NCBI RefSeq assembly: GCF_020852455.1
Contig: NZ_JADZAT010000024.1
Span: 92,157 to 156,156, forward strand
Length of the DNA: 64,000 nucleotides
Source: Novosphingobium sp.
GTDB taxonomy: Bacteria; Pseudomonadota; Alphaproteobacteria; Sphingomonadales; Sphingomonadaceae
Reading direction: 5' to 3'
A program made the position numbers and the translations under genes. The notes beneath the pieces were generated by a model, which had not been told where the DNA came from, did not search any database, and saw only the letters and a program-made list of their open reading frames with translations. Shown piece after piece: positions 32,704-41,762 of the stretch; position 1 is the stretch's first letter; each line of letters opens with the position of its first letter.

Positions 32704-33891
32704 CTATCGCGCCGTTTTGACCCTTTCGACCAGGCTTTCTTCGGCCCGGGTGAAGGCGCTTCTCCCAGTTGGCGCATCGGCCGCCACCGCAGTGGTGAAA
32801 TAGGCCAGCCCCTTGCCGGTCACCGGATCCCACCACAGCCCGGCCTTGAGGCCATAGGCATCGCCCGCGTGGCCGATCCGGGCAAAGCCATCGCCGAACA
32901 GGTCGTCGCGGCAATGCTCGCCCAGGCTGCCGATCCGCTGCACGGCCAGGCCATAGGCGCAGAAGAACCCGCTGGCCGCGCCGTCCTCGCCCACGCCGTT
33001 GCGGCCATCGAAGCGCCAGCGCGCATGGGTCAGTTCGGCATAGGCACGGGTCGAGATGAACCCCCGCCCCTCGCGCGCCAGCAGCTGCCCGATCCGGGCC
33101 AGGTCGCGCATCGAGATCCTGAGGCCGCCCTGCGGACTGAACAGCGCGCCGTTGTCACCCGGGCGATAGGAACCAAGCTCGCAGCCTTGGCCGGGCTGGG
33201 TCAGCACCATGCAGGCGGGCGGGCTGCCATGCAGGTCATCGCGCGCCACTTCGCCGCTGGCCCGGTAAAGCACCACCGCGCGGCGATAGGCCCCGGCCGA
33301 ACAGCCTGCACCCCAGTTGAAACAGGCGTCCAGCTTCAGCGGTTTCAGCACCAGGCGGCTCATCGCCACATCGAAGCGTTCGCCGGTGACCCGCTCGATT
33401 ACGCTGGCCACCACCGGGAAGTTGAGATTGGTGTAATGGAACCAGCCCGAACCGGGGGCATGCGCCGCGTCCCACACGCGCGGATCGGCCAGCCGCTGCT
33501 GCAGGCTTGTACCCAGCGGGATCAGGTAGAGGTCATCGCCGTCGATCAGGCTCGACTGGTGCGACATCAGCAGCCGCAGCGTGATCACCCGGTCCGGGAA
33601 GGCCGGATTGCGCAGGGGCCAGCCCAGATAGTCCGAAACGTCGCGATCGAGACTGAGCTTGCCCTGATCCAGCAGCCGCATCACCCCCATGGCGGTGACC
33701 AGCTTGCTGATCGAGGCGATCCGCACCGGATCGTCGGCGGTTACAAGGCGGTGCGTGGCCCGGTCCGCCTCACCCTCGGCCAGCATCGGGCGGATCTGGT
33801 GCCGGTCAAAGGCAACCGCGACCGTAGCCGGCGGCGCGGCCTGCGCGGCGCTGGCGCCAAGCGCGGCGAGGGCGATGAAAGTCGATTTCAT
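32704..33891 (-). CDS. Class C beta-lactamase-like serine hydrolase
   Basis: 395 residues with a signal peptide (FIALAALGASAAQA), so periplasmic. It has the SxxK motif SISK in RIASISKLVTAMGV, the YxN motif in FHYTNLNFP, and a plausible third motif region in YGLKAGLWWDP. Members include esterases, peptidases and beta-lactamases; an esterase/peptidase role is as likely as antibiotic resistance. It is divergent from DUF4424, with 38 bases between the starts. Confidence 0.82.
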   Translation of the reverse strand: MKSTFIALAALGASAAQAAPPATVAVAFDRHQIRPMLAEGEADRATHRLVTADDPVRIASISKLVTAMGVMRLLDQGKLSLDRDVSDYLGWPLRNPAFPDRVITLRLLMSHQSSLIDGDDLYLIPLGTSLQQRLADPRVWDAAHAPGSGWFHYTNLNFPVVASVIERVTGERFDVAMSRLVLKPLKLDACFNWGAGCSAGAYRRAVVLYRASGEVARDDLHGSPPACMVLTQPGQGCELGSYRPGDNGALFSPQGGLRISMRDLARIGQLLAREGRGFISTRAYAELTHARWRFDGRNGVGEDGAASGFFCAYGLAVQRIGSLGEHCRDDLFGDGFARIGHAGDAYGLKAGLWWDPVTGKGLAYFTTAVAADAPTGRSAFTRAEESLVERVKTAR

Positions 33892-33929
33892 GCAAGCACA
33901 GTGCCGCGCCTGCTGATACTTGTCGAGCC

Positions 33930-34922
33930 ATGCGCAAGACCGCCCTGCTCGCCGCCCTGTCCCTCACGCTCGCCGCCCCGGCGCTGGGCAACGACAGCGA
34001 GGCCGCGGTCAGTCTGGGCGGGATCGAACTGGTCGCCAACAGCGCGATCAGCATGGATTCGGAAGACCTCTACATCTCCAAGGACGAGGTGCGGGTCCGC
34101 TATCGCTATACCAATCATTCGGCCAAAGACCTTGAGCTGACCGTCTCGTTCCCGCTGCCCGCGCTGAAGGCCGATGACGAGGCGGTCTATGGCGACGAAT
34201 CCGTGCGCGATTTCAGCACGCTGGAATTCCATACCGCGGTTGATGGCAAGCCGGTCAAGTTCCAGGTGCTGAAGCGCGCCGAACTGAAGGGCAAGGACGT
34301 CACCCAGCGCCTGGCCCAACTCGGCTGGCCGCTCGAATGGATCACCGGCACCGGTGAAACTCCGGCCTTCGTCAGGAAGCTCCCCATGGCCGAACGCCAG
34401 GCCCGCCTGGCCGAAGGGCTGCTGCGCAAGACCGCGAATGGCGACTGGTTCCCGACCTGGGACGTGGTCACCCACGTCACCCGCAAGCAAGTCTTCCCGG
34501 CTGGCAAGACGGTGGAAGTGACGCACCGCTATGCCCCCTTGATCGGCGGATCGGTGGCGGGCGGGCTCGAACCCTCGCTGCGCGCCCAATATCCGGGGCA
34601 TGTCAAAGAATACTGCGTCGACAAGAGCTTCCTGGCCGCATTCGACCGCAAGTGGGCAGCCCGCCAGAACGATCCGGACGCGGTGATGGCCTACAGCGAA
34701 ACCTGGATCGGCTATGTCCTCTCATCGGGGCGCAACTGGCGCGGGCCGATCAAGCAGTTCCGCCTGGTGGTGGACAAGGGCAAGCCCGACAACATGGTCA
34801 GCTTCTGCATGGACGGGGTGAAGAAGATCTCCCCCACCCAGTTCGAAGTGCGCAAGACCAATTTCGAACCCAAGGGCGATCTGAACGTGCTGATCGTCAC
34901 CTGGCCCCGTTCGACCGACTGA
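33930..34922 (+). CDS. DUF4424 family secreted protein
   Basis: 330 residues with a cleavable signal (LLAALSLTLAAPALG). The mature protein is beta-rich, with VRYRYTNHSAKDLELTVSFPLP, WFPTWDVVTHVTRKQVFPA and YSETWIGYVLSSGRNW. DUF4424 proteins are uncharacterised, presumed periplasmic. The stop directly abuts the metH stop on the other strand (TGA next to TCA). Confidence 0.78.
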   Translation: MRKTALLAALSLTLAAPALGNDSEAAVSLGGIELVANSAISMDSEDLYISKDEVRVRYRYTNHSAKDLELTVSFPLPALKADDEAVYGDESVRDFSTLEFHTAVDGKPVKFQVLKRAELKGKDVTQRLAQLGWPLEWITGTGETPAFVRKLPMAERQARLAEGLLRKTANGDWFPTWDVVTHVTRKQVFPAGKTVEVTHRYAPLIGGSVAGGLEPSLRAQYPGHVKEYCVDKSFLAAFDRKWAARQNDPDAVMAYSETWIGYVLSSGRNWRGPIKQFRLVVDKGKPDNMVSFCMDGVKKISPTQFEVRKTNFEPKGDLNVLIVTWPRSTD

Positions 34923-37526
34923 TCAATCGAGGTTTGGCCGCAGCCAGCGTTCCGCCGTCGCCACATCCACCGCGCACCGCGCTGCATAGTCTTCCAGCTG
35001 ATCGCGGCCGATCCGGGCGACGCCGAAGTACGCGCTTTCGGGGTGAGCGAAGTAGAAGCCTGAGACTGCCGCGGTGGGCAGCATGGCCTGGCTTTCGGTC
35101 AGCGTGATTCCTGCATTCTCGCCCGCCTTCAGCAGGTCGAACAGGATCGGCTTGAGGCTGTGGTCGGGGCAGGCCGGATAGCCCGGCGCGGGGCGGATGC
35201 CGCGGTACTCTTCCTTGATCAGCGCCGCGTTGGTCAGCTGTTCGCCTGGGGCATAGCCCCACAGCGTGGTCCGTACATGCTGGTGCAGGCGTTCGGCGAA
35301 GGCTTCGGCAAAGCGGTCAGCCAGCGCCTTGAGCAGGATATCCGAATAGTCATCGTGCTGGCTGCGGAAGCGTTCGAGGTGCGGTTCGATCCCGTGGATC
35401 CCGACCGCAAAACCGCCGATCCAGTCACCATCGGGATCGATGAAATCGGCCAGGCAATAGTTCGCCCGGTCGCGGCTCTTGCGGATCTGCTGGCGCAGGA
35501 ACGGGATGCGCTGGTGGCGTTCTTCCTCGGCCAGGTAGATCTCGACATCGTCGCCATCGCGGGCGCAGGGCCAGAAGCCCGCGACACCGCGCGCGGTCAG
35601 CCACTTCTCGCCGACGATCCTGTCGAGCATCGCCAGGGCATCGGCGTGCAGCGCGCTGGCGCTTTCGCCAACCACCGGGTCCGACAGGACCGCGGGATAG
35701 GTGCCGGCCAGTTCCCAGGCGCGGAAGAACGGGGTCCAGTCGAAGGTCTCGACCAGGTCGGCCAGGTCCCAGTCGGCAAAGACATGCAGCCCCGGCTGTT
35801 CGGGCGGGGGCGCCTTGTCGCTCATATCGGCTCTGAACATGTTCGCGCGGGCGTCTTCCAGGCTCAGCAGGATCGAGGGATCCTTGCCGGCGCGGACATC
35901 GCGGATGTGCTGGTATTCGCTGGCCGTGGCGGCAATGAACGGCTGTGCCTGGGTGTCCGAGAGCAGCTGGCTGGCCACGCCAACCGCGCGGCTGGCATCA
36001 AGCACGTGGATCACCGGCCCGTCATAGGCCGGATCGATCCTGAGCGCGGTGTGGACCTTGCTGGTGGTTGCCCCGCCGATCAGCAGCGGGATGGTAAAGC
36101 CGGCGCGCTGCATTTCCTCGGCGACGGTCACCATCTCATCCAGGCTGGGGGTGATCAGGCCGGACAGGCCGATGATGTCCGCCTCTTCGGCCTTCGCCAC
36201 CTCAAGGATCTTCGACCAGGGGACCATCACCCCAAGGTCAATCACTTCGTAGCCGTTGCACTGCAGCACGACGCCGACGATGTTCTTGCCGATATCGTGA
36301 ACGTCGCCCTTGACCGTGGCCATCACGATCTTGCCCTTGGCCTTCGCGCCGGCTTCCTTCTGGGCCTCGATGAAGGGGATCAGGTGCGCCACCGCCTTCT
36401 TCATCACCCGCGCGCTCTTGACCACTTGCGGCAGGAACATCTTGCCCGCGCCGAACAGGTCACCCACGGTGTTCATCCCGGCCATCAGCGGGCCTTCGAT
36501 CACCTCGATCGGGCGGGCGTGCTGCAGCCGCGCTTCTTCGGTATCATCGACGATATGCGCGTCGATCCCCTTGACCAGCGCGTGTTCCAGCCGCCGGACA
36601 ACGTCCCAGCCGCGCCATTCCTCGGCTTCCTTTTCGGCCTTGGCATCGGTGCCCTTGAAGCTTTCGGCGATCGCGATCAGCCGTTCGGTCGCGCCGGGAT
36701 CCCGGCACAGGATCACATCCTCGCAGGCATCGCGCAGCACCGGGTCGATCGTATCGTAGATGTCGATCTGCCCGGCATTGACGATCGCCATGTCAAGCCC
36801 GGCCTGGATCGCGTGGTAGAGGAACACCGAATGCATCGCCCGGCGCACCGGCTCGTTACCGCGGAAGCTGAACGACAGGTTCGACAGCCCGCCCGAGCAA
36901 TGGACATGCGGGCAGCGCGCCTTGATCTCGGCCACCGCCTCGATGAAATCGAGGCCGTAACGGTCATGCTCCTCGATCCCGGTCGCCACCGCGAAGATGT
37001 TCGGATCGAAGATGATGTCCTCTGGCGGAAAGCCGATCCCGGTCAGCAGCTTGTAGGCGCGTTCGCAGATTTCGACCTTGCGGTCCCTGGTATCGGCCTG
37101 GCCCTTTTCGTCAAAGGCCATGACCACGACCGCCGCACCGTAATCCATGCATTTGCGGGCGTGTTCGAGGAACTGCTCCTCGCCTTCCTTCATCGAGATC
37201 GAGTTGACCACCGGCTTGCCCGACACGCATTTGAGGCCAGCCTCGATCACGTCCCATTTCGAGCTGTCGATCATTACCGGCACCCGGGCAATGTCGGGTT
37301 CGGCGGCGATCAGCTTCAAGAAGGTGGTCATGGCGTGGACCGCGTCGAGCAGGCCTTCGTCCATGTTGACGTCGATAACCTGCGCGCCGTTCTCAACCTG
37401 CTGGCGCGCGACCTCGACCGCCCTGGCATAGTCGCCCGCCAAGATCAGCTTCTTGAACGCGGCCGAGCCGGTCACATTGGTGCGTTCGCCGACATTGACG
37501 AAGCGGGCGGTCGATTGCGTAGTCAT
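34923..37526 (-). CDS. metH: Methionine synthase, folate/cobalamin/reactivation half
   Basis: 867 residues, i.e. MetH without its homocysteine domain, which is a separate gene at 38056. Domains: pterin-binding barrel (about 1-290, starting [13 protein letters not shown]), cobalamin cap and binding domains with the B12 motif [13 protein letters not shown] (Asp408, His410, Gly413) and [10 protein letters not shown], then the AdoMet-binding reactivation domain (from about 560). It transfers methyl from methyltetrahydrofolate via cobalamin to homocysteine. The start overlaps the GNAT stop (ATGA); it is the last gene of a five-gene operon. Confidence 0.96.
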   Translation of the reverse strand: MTTQSTARFVNVGERTNVTGSAAFKKLILAGDYARAVEVARQQVENGAQVIDVNMDEGLLDAVHAMTTFLKLIAAEPDIARVPVMIDSSKWDVIEAGLKCVSGKPVVNSISMKEGEEQFLEHARKCMDYGAAVVVMAFDEKGQADTRDRKVEICERAYKLLTGIGFPPEDIIFDPNIFAVATGIEEHDRYGLDFIEAVAEIKARCPHVHCSGGLSNLSFSFRGNEPVRRAMHSVFLYHAIQAGLDMAIVNAGQIDIYDTIDPVLRDACEDVILCRDPGATERLIAIAESFKGTDAKAEKEAEEWRGWDVVRRLEHALVKGIDAHIVDDTEEARLQHARPIEVIEGPLMAGMNTVGDLFGAGKMFLPQVVKSARVMKKAVAHLIPFIEAQKEAGAKAKGKIVMATVKGDVHDIGKNIVGVVLQCNGYEVIDLGVMVPWSKILEVAKAEEADIIGLSGLITPSLDEMVTVAEEMQRAGFTIPLLIGGATTSKVHTALRIDPAYDGPVIHVLDASRAVGVASQLLSDTQAQPFIAATASEYQHIRDVRAGKDPSILLSLEDARANMFRADMSDKAPPPEQPGLHVFADWDLADLVETFDWTPFFRAWELAGTYPAVLSDPVVGESASALHADALAMLDRIVGEKWLTARGVAGFWPCARDGDDVEIYLAEEERHQRIPFLRQQIRKSRDRANYCLADFIDPDGDWIGGFAVGIHGIEPHLERFRSQHDDYSDILLKALADRFAEAFAERLHQHVRTTLWGYAPGEQLTNAALIKEEYRGIRPAPGYPACPDHSLKPILFDLLKAGENAGITLTESQAMLPTAAVSGFYFAHPESAYFGVARIGRDQLEDYAARCAVDVATAERWLRPNLD

Positions 37527-38056
37527 GCGGGGTCCAGCACCTTGGCGTAGATGAAATCGTCGTAGGTGGTCGCCCCGACGGTGAATGTGCGCGTGCCGGC
37601 AATGGCAAAGCCGTTCTTGCGGTAAAAGCCCTGCGCGCGTTCGTTGTCGCGGTTGACGCCCAGCAGCATGCGGGCATGGCCCTTGCTGGCGGCCAGCACC
37701 GTTTCGAACAGCGCCCGGGCAAGGCCCGTGCCCTGACAGCGGTCGAGCACGTAGATCCGCTTCAATTCGATATCTCCGGGCTGGGTGATTTCGAAATCAG
37801 GCACGGTCAGCATGGCAAAGCCCAGCGGTGCGCGCGTGCCATCGGCCTCGGCAATCCAGACCTGCGCGCCTTGGGCGAAGGCGGCCTCGAACCCGGCCTT
37901 GCTGTTGTAGCGTTCGGCATGGGCCAGCATGTCTTCGACGCTGGTGAGGCCAGCATAGGCTTCAAGGAAAGTCGCTTGCGCCACCATGGCCAGCGCCGCC
38001 GCATCGGCCGGGCCAGTCGGGCGGATCGTCCAGTTCAAGGCCCCGTGGATGCCCAT
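37523..38056 (-). CDS. GNAT-family N-acetyltransferase
   Basis: 177 residues with the acetyl-CoA-binding signature [13 protein letters not shown] and the C-terminal [13 protein letters not shown] strand-helix typical of GNATs. [11 protein letters not shown] precedes the CoA loop. The substrate is unknown: it could be a small molecule, a protein N-terminus or lysine. It sits between the two halves of methionine synthase, with a one-base overlap upstream and a four-base overlap downstream, so it is translated in step with them. Confidence 0.85.
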   Translation of the reverse strand: MGIHGALNWTIRPTGPADAAALAMVAQATFLEAYAGLTSVEDMLAHAERYNSKAGFEAAFAQGAQVWIAEADGTRAPLGFAMLTVPDFEITQPGDIELKRIYVLDRCQGTGLARALFETVLAASKGHARMLLGVNRDNERAQGFYRKNGFAIAGTRTFTVGATTYDDFIYAKVLDPA

Positions 38057-39102
38057 CAGGCGGCCATCACGAAGGGTTCAAGGCCGGCAAGGCAGGTTTC
38101 GCTGCGGTGCGTCGGAATCGCGCGCGGCGGCAGCCCCTGTGCGGCCTTGGCAATCGCGGCGATATGCGCCGGGGTCGATCCGCAGCACCCGCCCAGCACG
38201 TTGACCAGGCCCTGCTCGGCCCATTCGCGCAGCATTGCCGCGGTCTGTTCGGGCAGTTCGTCATACTGGCCCAGCTCGTTGGGCAGGCCGGCATTGGGAT
38301 AGACCATGATCGGGCAATCGGCGATCTGCGCCAGGGTGCGGACATGCGGGCGCAGCTGCGCGGCGCCAAAGCTGCAGTTGAGCCCCACCGTCAGTGGTTT
38401 CGCGTGGCGCAGCGCGTACCAGAACGCCTCGACCGTGTGGCCCGAAAGGTTGCGGCCCGACAGGTCGGTCAGCGTCATCGACAGCATCACCGGCACTTCG
38501 CGGCCCAGCTCGCGCTCCAGCAGCCGCACCGCCATCACCGCCGCCTTGCAGTTGAGCGTATCGAACACCGTTTCGACCAGGATGAAGTCCGATCCGCCTT
38601 CGACCAGCGCGCGCGACTGTTCGAGGTACACATCGACCAGGAAATCCCAGTCGATCTCTCGGTAACCCGGATCGTTGACATCGGGCGACAGCGACAGGGT
38701 CTTGTTGGTCGGCCCGACCGATCCGGCGACGAACCGCGGGCGCCCGTCGCGCGCCTCGAATTCATCGGCCACCGTGCGGGCCAGCCGCGCGCTGGCCACG
38801 TTGATCTCGCGCACCAGATGCTCGGCGCCATAGTCAGCCTGACTGATCCGGTTGGCCGAGAAGGTGTTGACCGAGGCGATATCGGCCCCGGCCTCGAAAT
38901 AGGCACGGTGGATCCCGGCCGGCACGTCCGGGCGGGTCAGCGCCAGGATGTCGTTGTTGCCCTTCTGGTCATGGCTGAGGCCCAGCGATCCGGAATAGTC
39001 CGCCTCGGTCAGCCGCAGCGCCTGGATTTCGGTACCGAAGCCGCCGTCATTGATCAGGATCCGCTTGGCCGCTTCGGCCAGGAATTTTTCACGCGGGGTC
39101 AT
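38056..39102 (-). CDS. Homocysteine S-methyltransferase half of methionine synthase
   Basis: 348 residues matching the N-terminal homocysteine-binding barrel of MetH. Zinc ligands are visible as the cysteine in VGLNCSFGA and the CC pair in LGGCCGSTPAHI. The substrate region GGFGTEIQALRL is typical, with the extended loop of the MetH form. It works with the separate cobalamin half at 34923. ATG 39102 overlaps the metF stop (ATGA). Confidence 0.93.
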   Translation of the reverse strand: MTPREKFLAEAAKRILINDGGFGTEIQALRLTEADYSGSLGLSHDQKGNNDILALTRPDVPAGIHRAYFEAGADIASVNTFSANRISQADYGAEHLVREINVASARLARTVADEFEARDGRPRFVAGSVGPTNKTLSLSPDVNDPGYREIDWDFLVDVYLEQSRALVEGGSDFILVETVFDTLNCKAAVMAVRLLERELGREVPVMLSMTLTDLSGRNLSGHTVEAFWYALRHAKPLTVGLNCSFGAAQLRPHVRTLAQIADCPIMVYPNAGLPNELGQYDELPEQTAAMLREWAEQGLVNVLGGCCGSTPAHIAAIAKAAQGLPPRAIPTHRSETCLAGLEPFVMAA

Positions 39103-40031
39103 CAGACGCTCTCCTGGGGGCGCAGACCAAGCAGGTGGCAGATCGCATAGCTCAGCTCGGCCCGGTTAAGGGTGTAGAAGTGGAAATCACGCACGCCGCC
39201 CGCATAGAGCCGGCGGCAGAATTCGGCGCAGACCGTCGCGGCGACGAGTTGCCGCGCGGCGGGATGGGTGTCGAGCCCGGCGAACAGCCCCGCCATCCAG
39301 TCCGGAATCTTCGCCCCGCAGGCGGCGGCAAATTTGCGCGCCTGGGCAAAGTTCGAAACCGGCAGCACGCCCGCGATCACCGGCGCAGTGACGCCCGCCG
39401 CATCCAGCCGGTCGCGAAAACGGAAGAAGGTTTCGGGTTCGAAAAAGAACTGGGTGATCGCGCGGCTGGCCCCGGCATCAAGCTTGCGCTTGAGGTTGTC
39501 CAGATCGGCTTCGGCCGATGCGGCATCGGGGTGGACTTCGGGATAGGCCGCGACCGAAATCTCGAAAGGAGCCACCTCTTTAAGGCCCGCGACCAGCTCG
39601 GCGGCATTGGCATAGCCCTGCGGATGCGGACGGAACGGCACCCCCGGTGCGCCCATATCGCCGCGCAGGGCAACGATGTGGCGCACCCCGGCCTGCCAAT
39701 AGCTTTCCGCCACTTCGCGGATCTCGGCCTTGCTGGCCTCTACGCAGGTGAGGTGCGCAGCGGCGGGCAGCCCGGCCTCCGCGATGATCCGCGCGACGGT
39801 ATCGTGGGTGCGATCGCGGGTCGATCCGCCCGCGCCATAGGTAACCGAAACGAAGGCCGGATCAAGCGGAGCCAGCGTCTGCACCACTTCCCACAATTGC
39901 GCAGCCAGCGCATCGGTGCGCGGCGGGAAGAATTCGAACGAGACCGCGATATCGCCGGGCAGCCCCGCGAACAGCGGACCGTCGAGCGCGGTGCGGGCTT
40001 CGCGAAGGGCGTCGTAACCGCTGGCCATCAT
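39102..40031 (-). CDS. metF: Methylenetetrahydrofolate reductase
   Basis: 309 residues, the bacterial length. FAD-dependent reduction of 5,10-methylene-THF to 5-methyl-THF, the methyl donor for MetH. Motifs: SFEFFPPRTD, FVSVTYGAGGSTRDRT, HLTCVEAS, ALRGD, and FFFEPETFFRFRD. It overlaps the regulator upstream and the MetH homocysteine half downstream by four bases each, so the methyl-donor and methyl-acceptor enzymes are made together. Confidence 0.95.
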   Translation of the reverse strand: MMASGYDALREARTALDGPLFAGLPGDIAVSFEFFPPRTDALAAQLWEVVQTLAPLDPAFVSVTYGAGGSTRDRTHDTVARIIAEAGLPAAAHLTCVEASKAEIREVAESYWQAGVRHIVALRGDMGAPGVPFRPHPQGYANAAELVAGLKEVAPFEISVAAYPEVHPDAASAEADLDNLKRKLDAGASRAITQFFFEPETFFRFRDRLDAAGVTAPVIAGVLPVSNFAQARKFAAACGAKIPDWMAGLFAGLDTHPAARQLVAATVCAEFCRRLYAGGVRDFHFYTLNRAELSYAICHLLGLRPQESV

Positions 40032-41017
40032 GCTGCTCCCTGTATGGCGGCGCTGTGCCGGACCGAAGCGCCGCTGCGGCTGCCGGTCCAGATCTTCACC
40101 GTCAACGGCTTGCCCGGCAGCGCGATCGGGGCTGCGGCCCGAAAGCCTGCCCCGGCCAGCAGGGCCAGCATCTGCTCGTCGGAAAAGCCCAGGCGGGCAT
40201 GGGCGTGCTGGCTGCGCAGCTCTTCCCGGTCATGCGCAGCGAAATCGACCACCGCGATCGTCCCGCCCGCCGTCGTTACCCGCGCGGCTTCGGCCAGCAC
40301 CTGCTCGGGCGCCTGGGCATAGTGCAGCACCTGGTGGAACACGACCGTATCGAAGCGCGCCTCGGCAAAGGGCAAGGCGGCGAAATCGCCCTGAACCAGA
40401 TCCAGGCTTTCCGCCGGCAGGTTCTGCAGGCGGGCCCGCGCCAGGCGGAGCATTTCGGGGCTGTTGTCGAGCCCGGTGACGCTGGCCGCGCGCGGGCTGA
40501 GCAGTTCGGCGATCCGTCCGGTGCCGGTCCCGACATCGAGCAGTGCGCCCAGCCCGCCGCTGCCCAGCGCCTGCTGCAGCGCGGCCTCAACCGGGCCGTC
40601 GGCGCTGTGCAGGCTGCGGATTTCATCCCACTGGGCAGCGTGGCGGGCGAAATAGGCTGCCGCACTGGCTTCGCGGGTGGCGCGGATCGCGGCCAGGTGG
40701 CGGCGGTCTTCGCCGCAGCGCGCCGCGAACTGGGCATCGCCCTCTTCGGCCAGGGCCAGCAGCCGCGCGGCCGCGGCGCCCAGCGGCGGCGCGCGGTGTT
40801 CACCGATCGCGCTGCGCAGGAACACCCAGCTGCCTTCCTTGCGGCGTTCGGCCAGGCCCGCATCGCACAGGATCCGGACATGGCGCGAAACGCGGGGCTG
40901 GCTTTGGCCAAGGACCAGGGCCAATTCACCCACGGCCAGCTCCATCGCGGCCAGCAGGCGCATGATACGCAGCCGGGTGGGGTCAGCCAGTGCGCGCAGG
41001 GTGGGTTCGATCCGCAT
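40028..41017 (-). CDS. ArsR-type regulator fused to SAM-dependent methyltransferase domain
   Basis: 329 residues from ATG 41017. A longer reading from TTG 41050 would translate through the palindrome at 41027-41046, so I prefer the ATG. The N-terminal ArsR winged helix (LRALADPTRLRIMRLLAAME, GQSQPRVSRHVRILCDAGL) is followed by a class I methyltransferase fold (LLDVGTGTGRIAELL, VTGLDNSPEMLRLA). In known proteobacterial systems ArsR-type proteins that sense S-adenosylhomocysteine control methionine genes, and the fold here could bind SAH/SAM as ligand. First gene of the met operon; probably autoregulated. Confidence 0.87.
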   Translation of the reverse strand: MRIEPTLRALADPTRLRIMRLLAAMELAVGELALVLGQSQPRVSRHVRILCDAGLAERRKEGSWVFLRSAIGEHRAPPLGAAAARLLALAEEGDAQFAARCGEDRRHLAAIRATREASAAAYFARHAAQWDEIRSLHSADGPVEAALQQALGSGGLGALLDVGTGTGRIAELLSPRAASVTGLDNSPEMLRLARARLQNLPAESLDLVQGDFAALPFAEARFDTVVFHQVLHYAQAPEQVLAEAARVTTAGGTIAVVDFAAHDREELRSQHAHARLGFSDEQMLALLAGAGFRAAAPIALPGKPLTVKIWTGSRSGASVRHSAAIQGAA

Positions 41018-41026
41018 TGCGGTATC

Positions 41027-41046
41027 ATATAAAGAAATCTTTATAT
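41027..41046. promoter_or_regulatory. Palindromic operator of the methionine operon
   Basis: ATATAAAGA-AA-TCTTTATAT: perfect 9-base arms in an otherwise GC-rich region, ten bases upstream of the regulator's ATG. The size and symmetry suit an ArsR-type dimer, and the position suggests autorepression of the whole operon. Confidence 0.7.
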
Positions 41047-41184
41047 CCAATCAACAGCGCATCGTGGATATGTCCGCAATGTTACATTTTGGGCGGTTGG
41101 CAGCCGATTTCAGGGCGTCTATTGTCTGCTGATGGGCGGCAATCGGGCCGCCGGGGCCGCACCGAATCGAAAGGGACCTGGACC

Positions 41185-41409
41185 ATGAAGAAGTTCGCCG
41201 CCTTGGCTTTTGCAACCTCAGCCGCGCTGGCACTGGCCGCTTGCGGCAGCTCGGAAAGCGCCAAGGAAGAGGCACAGGCCGACAACGTCGAGATGCCGGC
41301 CGAAGAAGCGGTGCAGGATGTCGATGCCACCCCGGCCCCCGATGCTTCGGGTGCGGCTGGTGCCGAAGCGGCGAGCAGCCCGGCCGCCAGCCCCGCAGCC
41401 CAGCAGTAA
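41185..41409 (+). CDS. Small Ala/Glu-rich lipoprotein
   Basis: 74 residues. Lipoprotein signal FATSAALALAACGSS with lipobox cysteine at 20, then a low-complexity acidic and Ala/Pro tail (EEAVQDVDATPAPDASG). Probably attached to a membrane; no family recognised. A hairpin with a T-rich 3' side follows at 41432-41469. Confidence 0.7.
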   Translation: MKKFAALAFATSAALALAACGSSESAKEEAQADNVEMPAEEAVQDVDATPAPDASGAAGAEAASSPAASPAAQQ

Positions 41410-41431
41410 TCGCCGGCCTTCGGGCCTGAAC

Positions 41432-41469
41432 AGGCGGGTGCGGCCACCGGCTCGCGCCCGCCTTTTCCT
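41432..41469 (+). terminator. Intrinsic terminator after the small lipoprotein gene
   Basis: AGGCGGG (41432-41438) pairs with CCCGCCT (41457-41463), followed by a T-rich stretch (TTTCCTTTT). The loop can form a smaller inner GGCC/GGC stem. Confidence 0.65.
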
Positions 41470-41488
41470 TTTGCACGGAGGCGCTATC

Positions 41489-41698
41489 ATGTCGGCCATG
41501 CGCTCGCTCACCCTTGCCCTGTTGCTGCTGGCCTGTGCGGCCTGCTCGGATGGCAATCGCACCGCCGGCGGGGTCAGCGAAGGCGAGGCTGACGCGCTCG
41601 ATCAGGCCGCGGAAATGCTCGACGGGCAGAACCCGCCGCCGGTTGCCCCCTCTGCCCAGCCCAGCCCTCAGCCAGCCGCGACCAAGCCCGCCGGTTGA
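41489..41698 (+). CDS. Second small lipoprotein
   Basis: 69 residues from ATG 41489. Signal LTLALLLLACAACSDG with lipobox cysteine at 19, then an acidic stretch (EGEADALDQAAEML) and a Pro/Ala tail. It resembles the lipoproteins at 41185 and 48485 in composition only. It lies 65 bases upstream of the beta-oxidation-like operon. Confidence 0.62.
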   Translation: MSAMRSLTLALLLLACAACSDGNRTAGGVSEGEADALDQAAEMLDGQNPPPVAPSAQPSPQPAATKPAG

Positions 41699-41726
41699 TT
41701 TTCGCGCGCGGCTTCGTAAGGCTGTT

Positions 41727-41742
41727 TTAAGCGAACGATTAA
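41727..41742. promoter_or_regulatory. Operator-like palindrome upstream of the acyl-CoA operon
   Basis: TTAAGCG-AA-CGATTAA differs from the perfect site at 7633-7648 by one base in the left arm and one in the centre. It lies 20 bases before the SDR start codon. Two copies, both in front of SDR-type acyl-CoA genes, suggest one shared TetR-like regulator encoded elsewhere. Confidence 0.55.
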
Positions 41743-41762
41743 GCGGAAGGATTCGTCAGGCC

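Noticed and set aside
35160..37550. 796-codon plus-strand open frame opposite metH
   Set aside because: Shadow of the cobalamin-dependent methionine synthase gene; no motif, biased composition.
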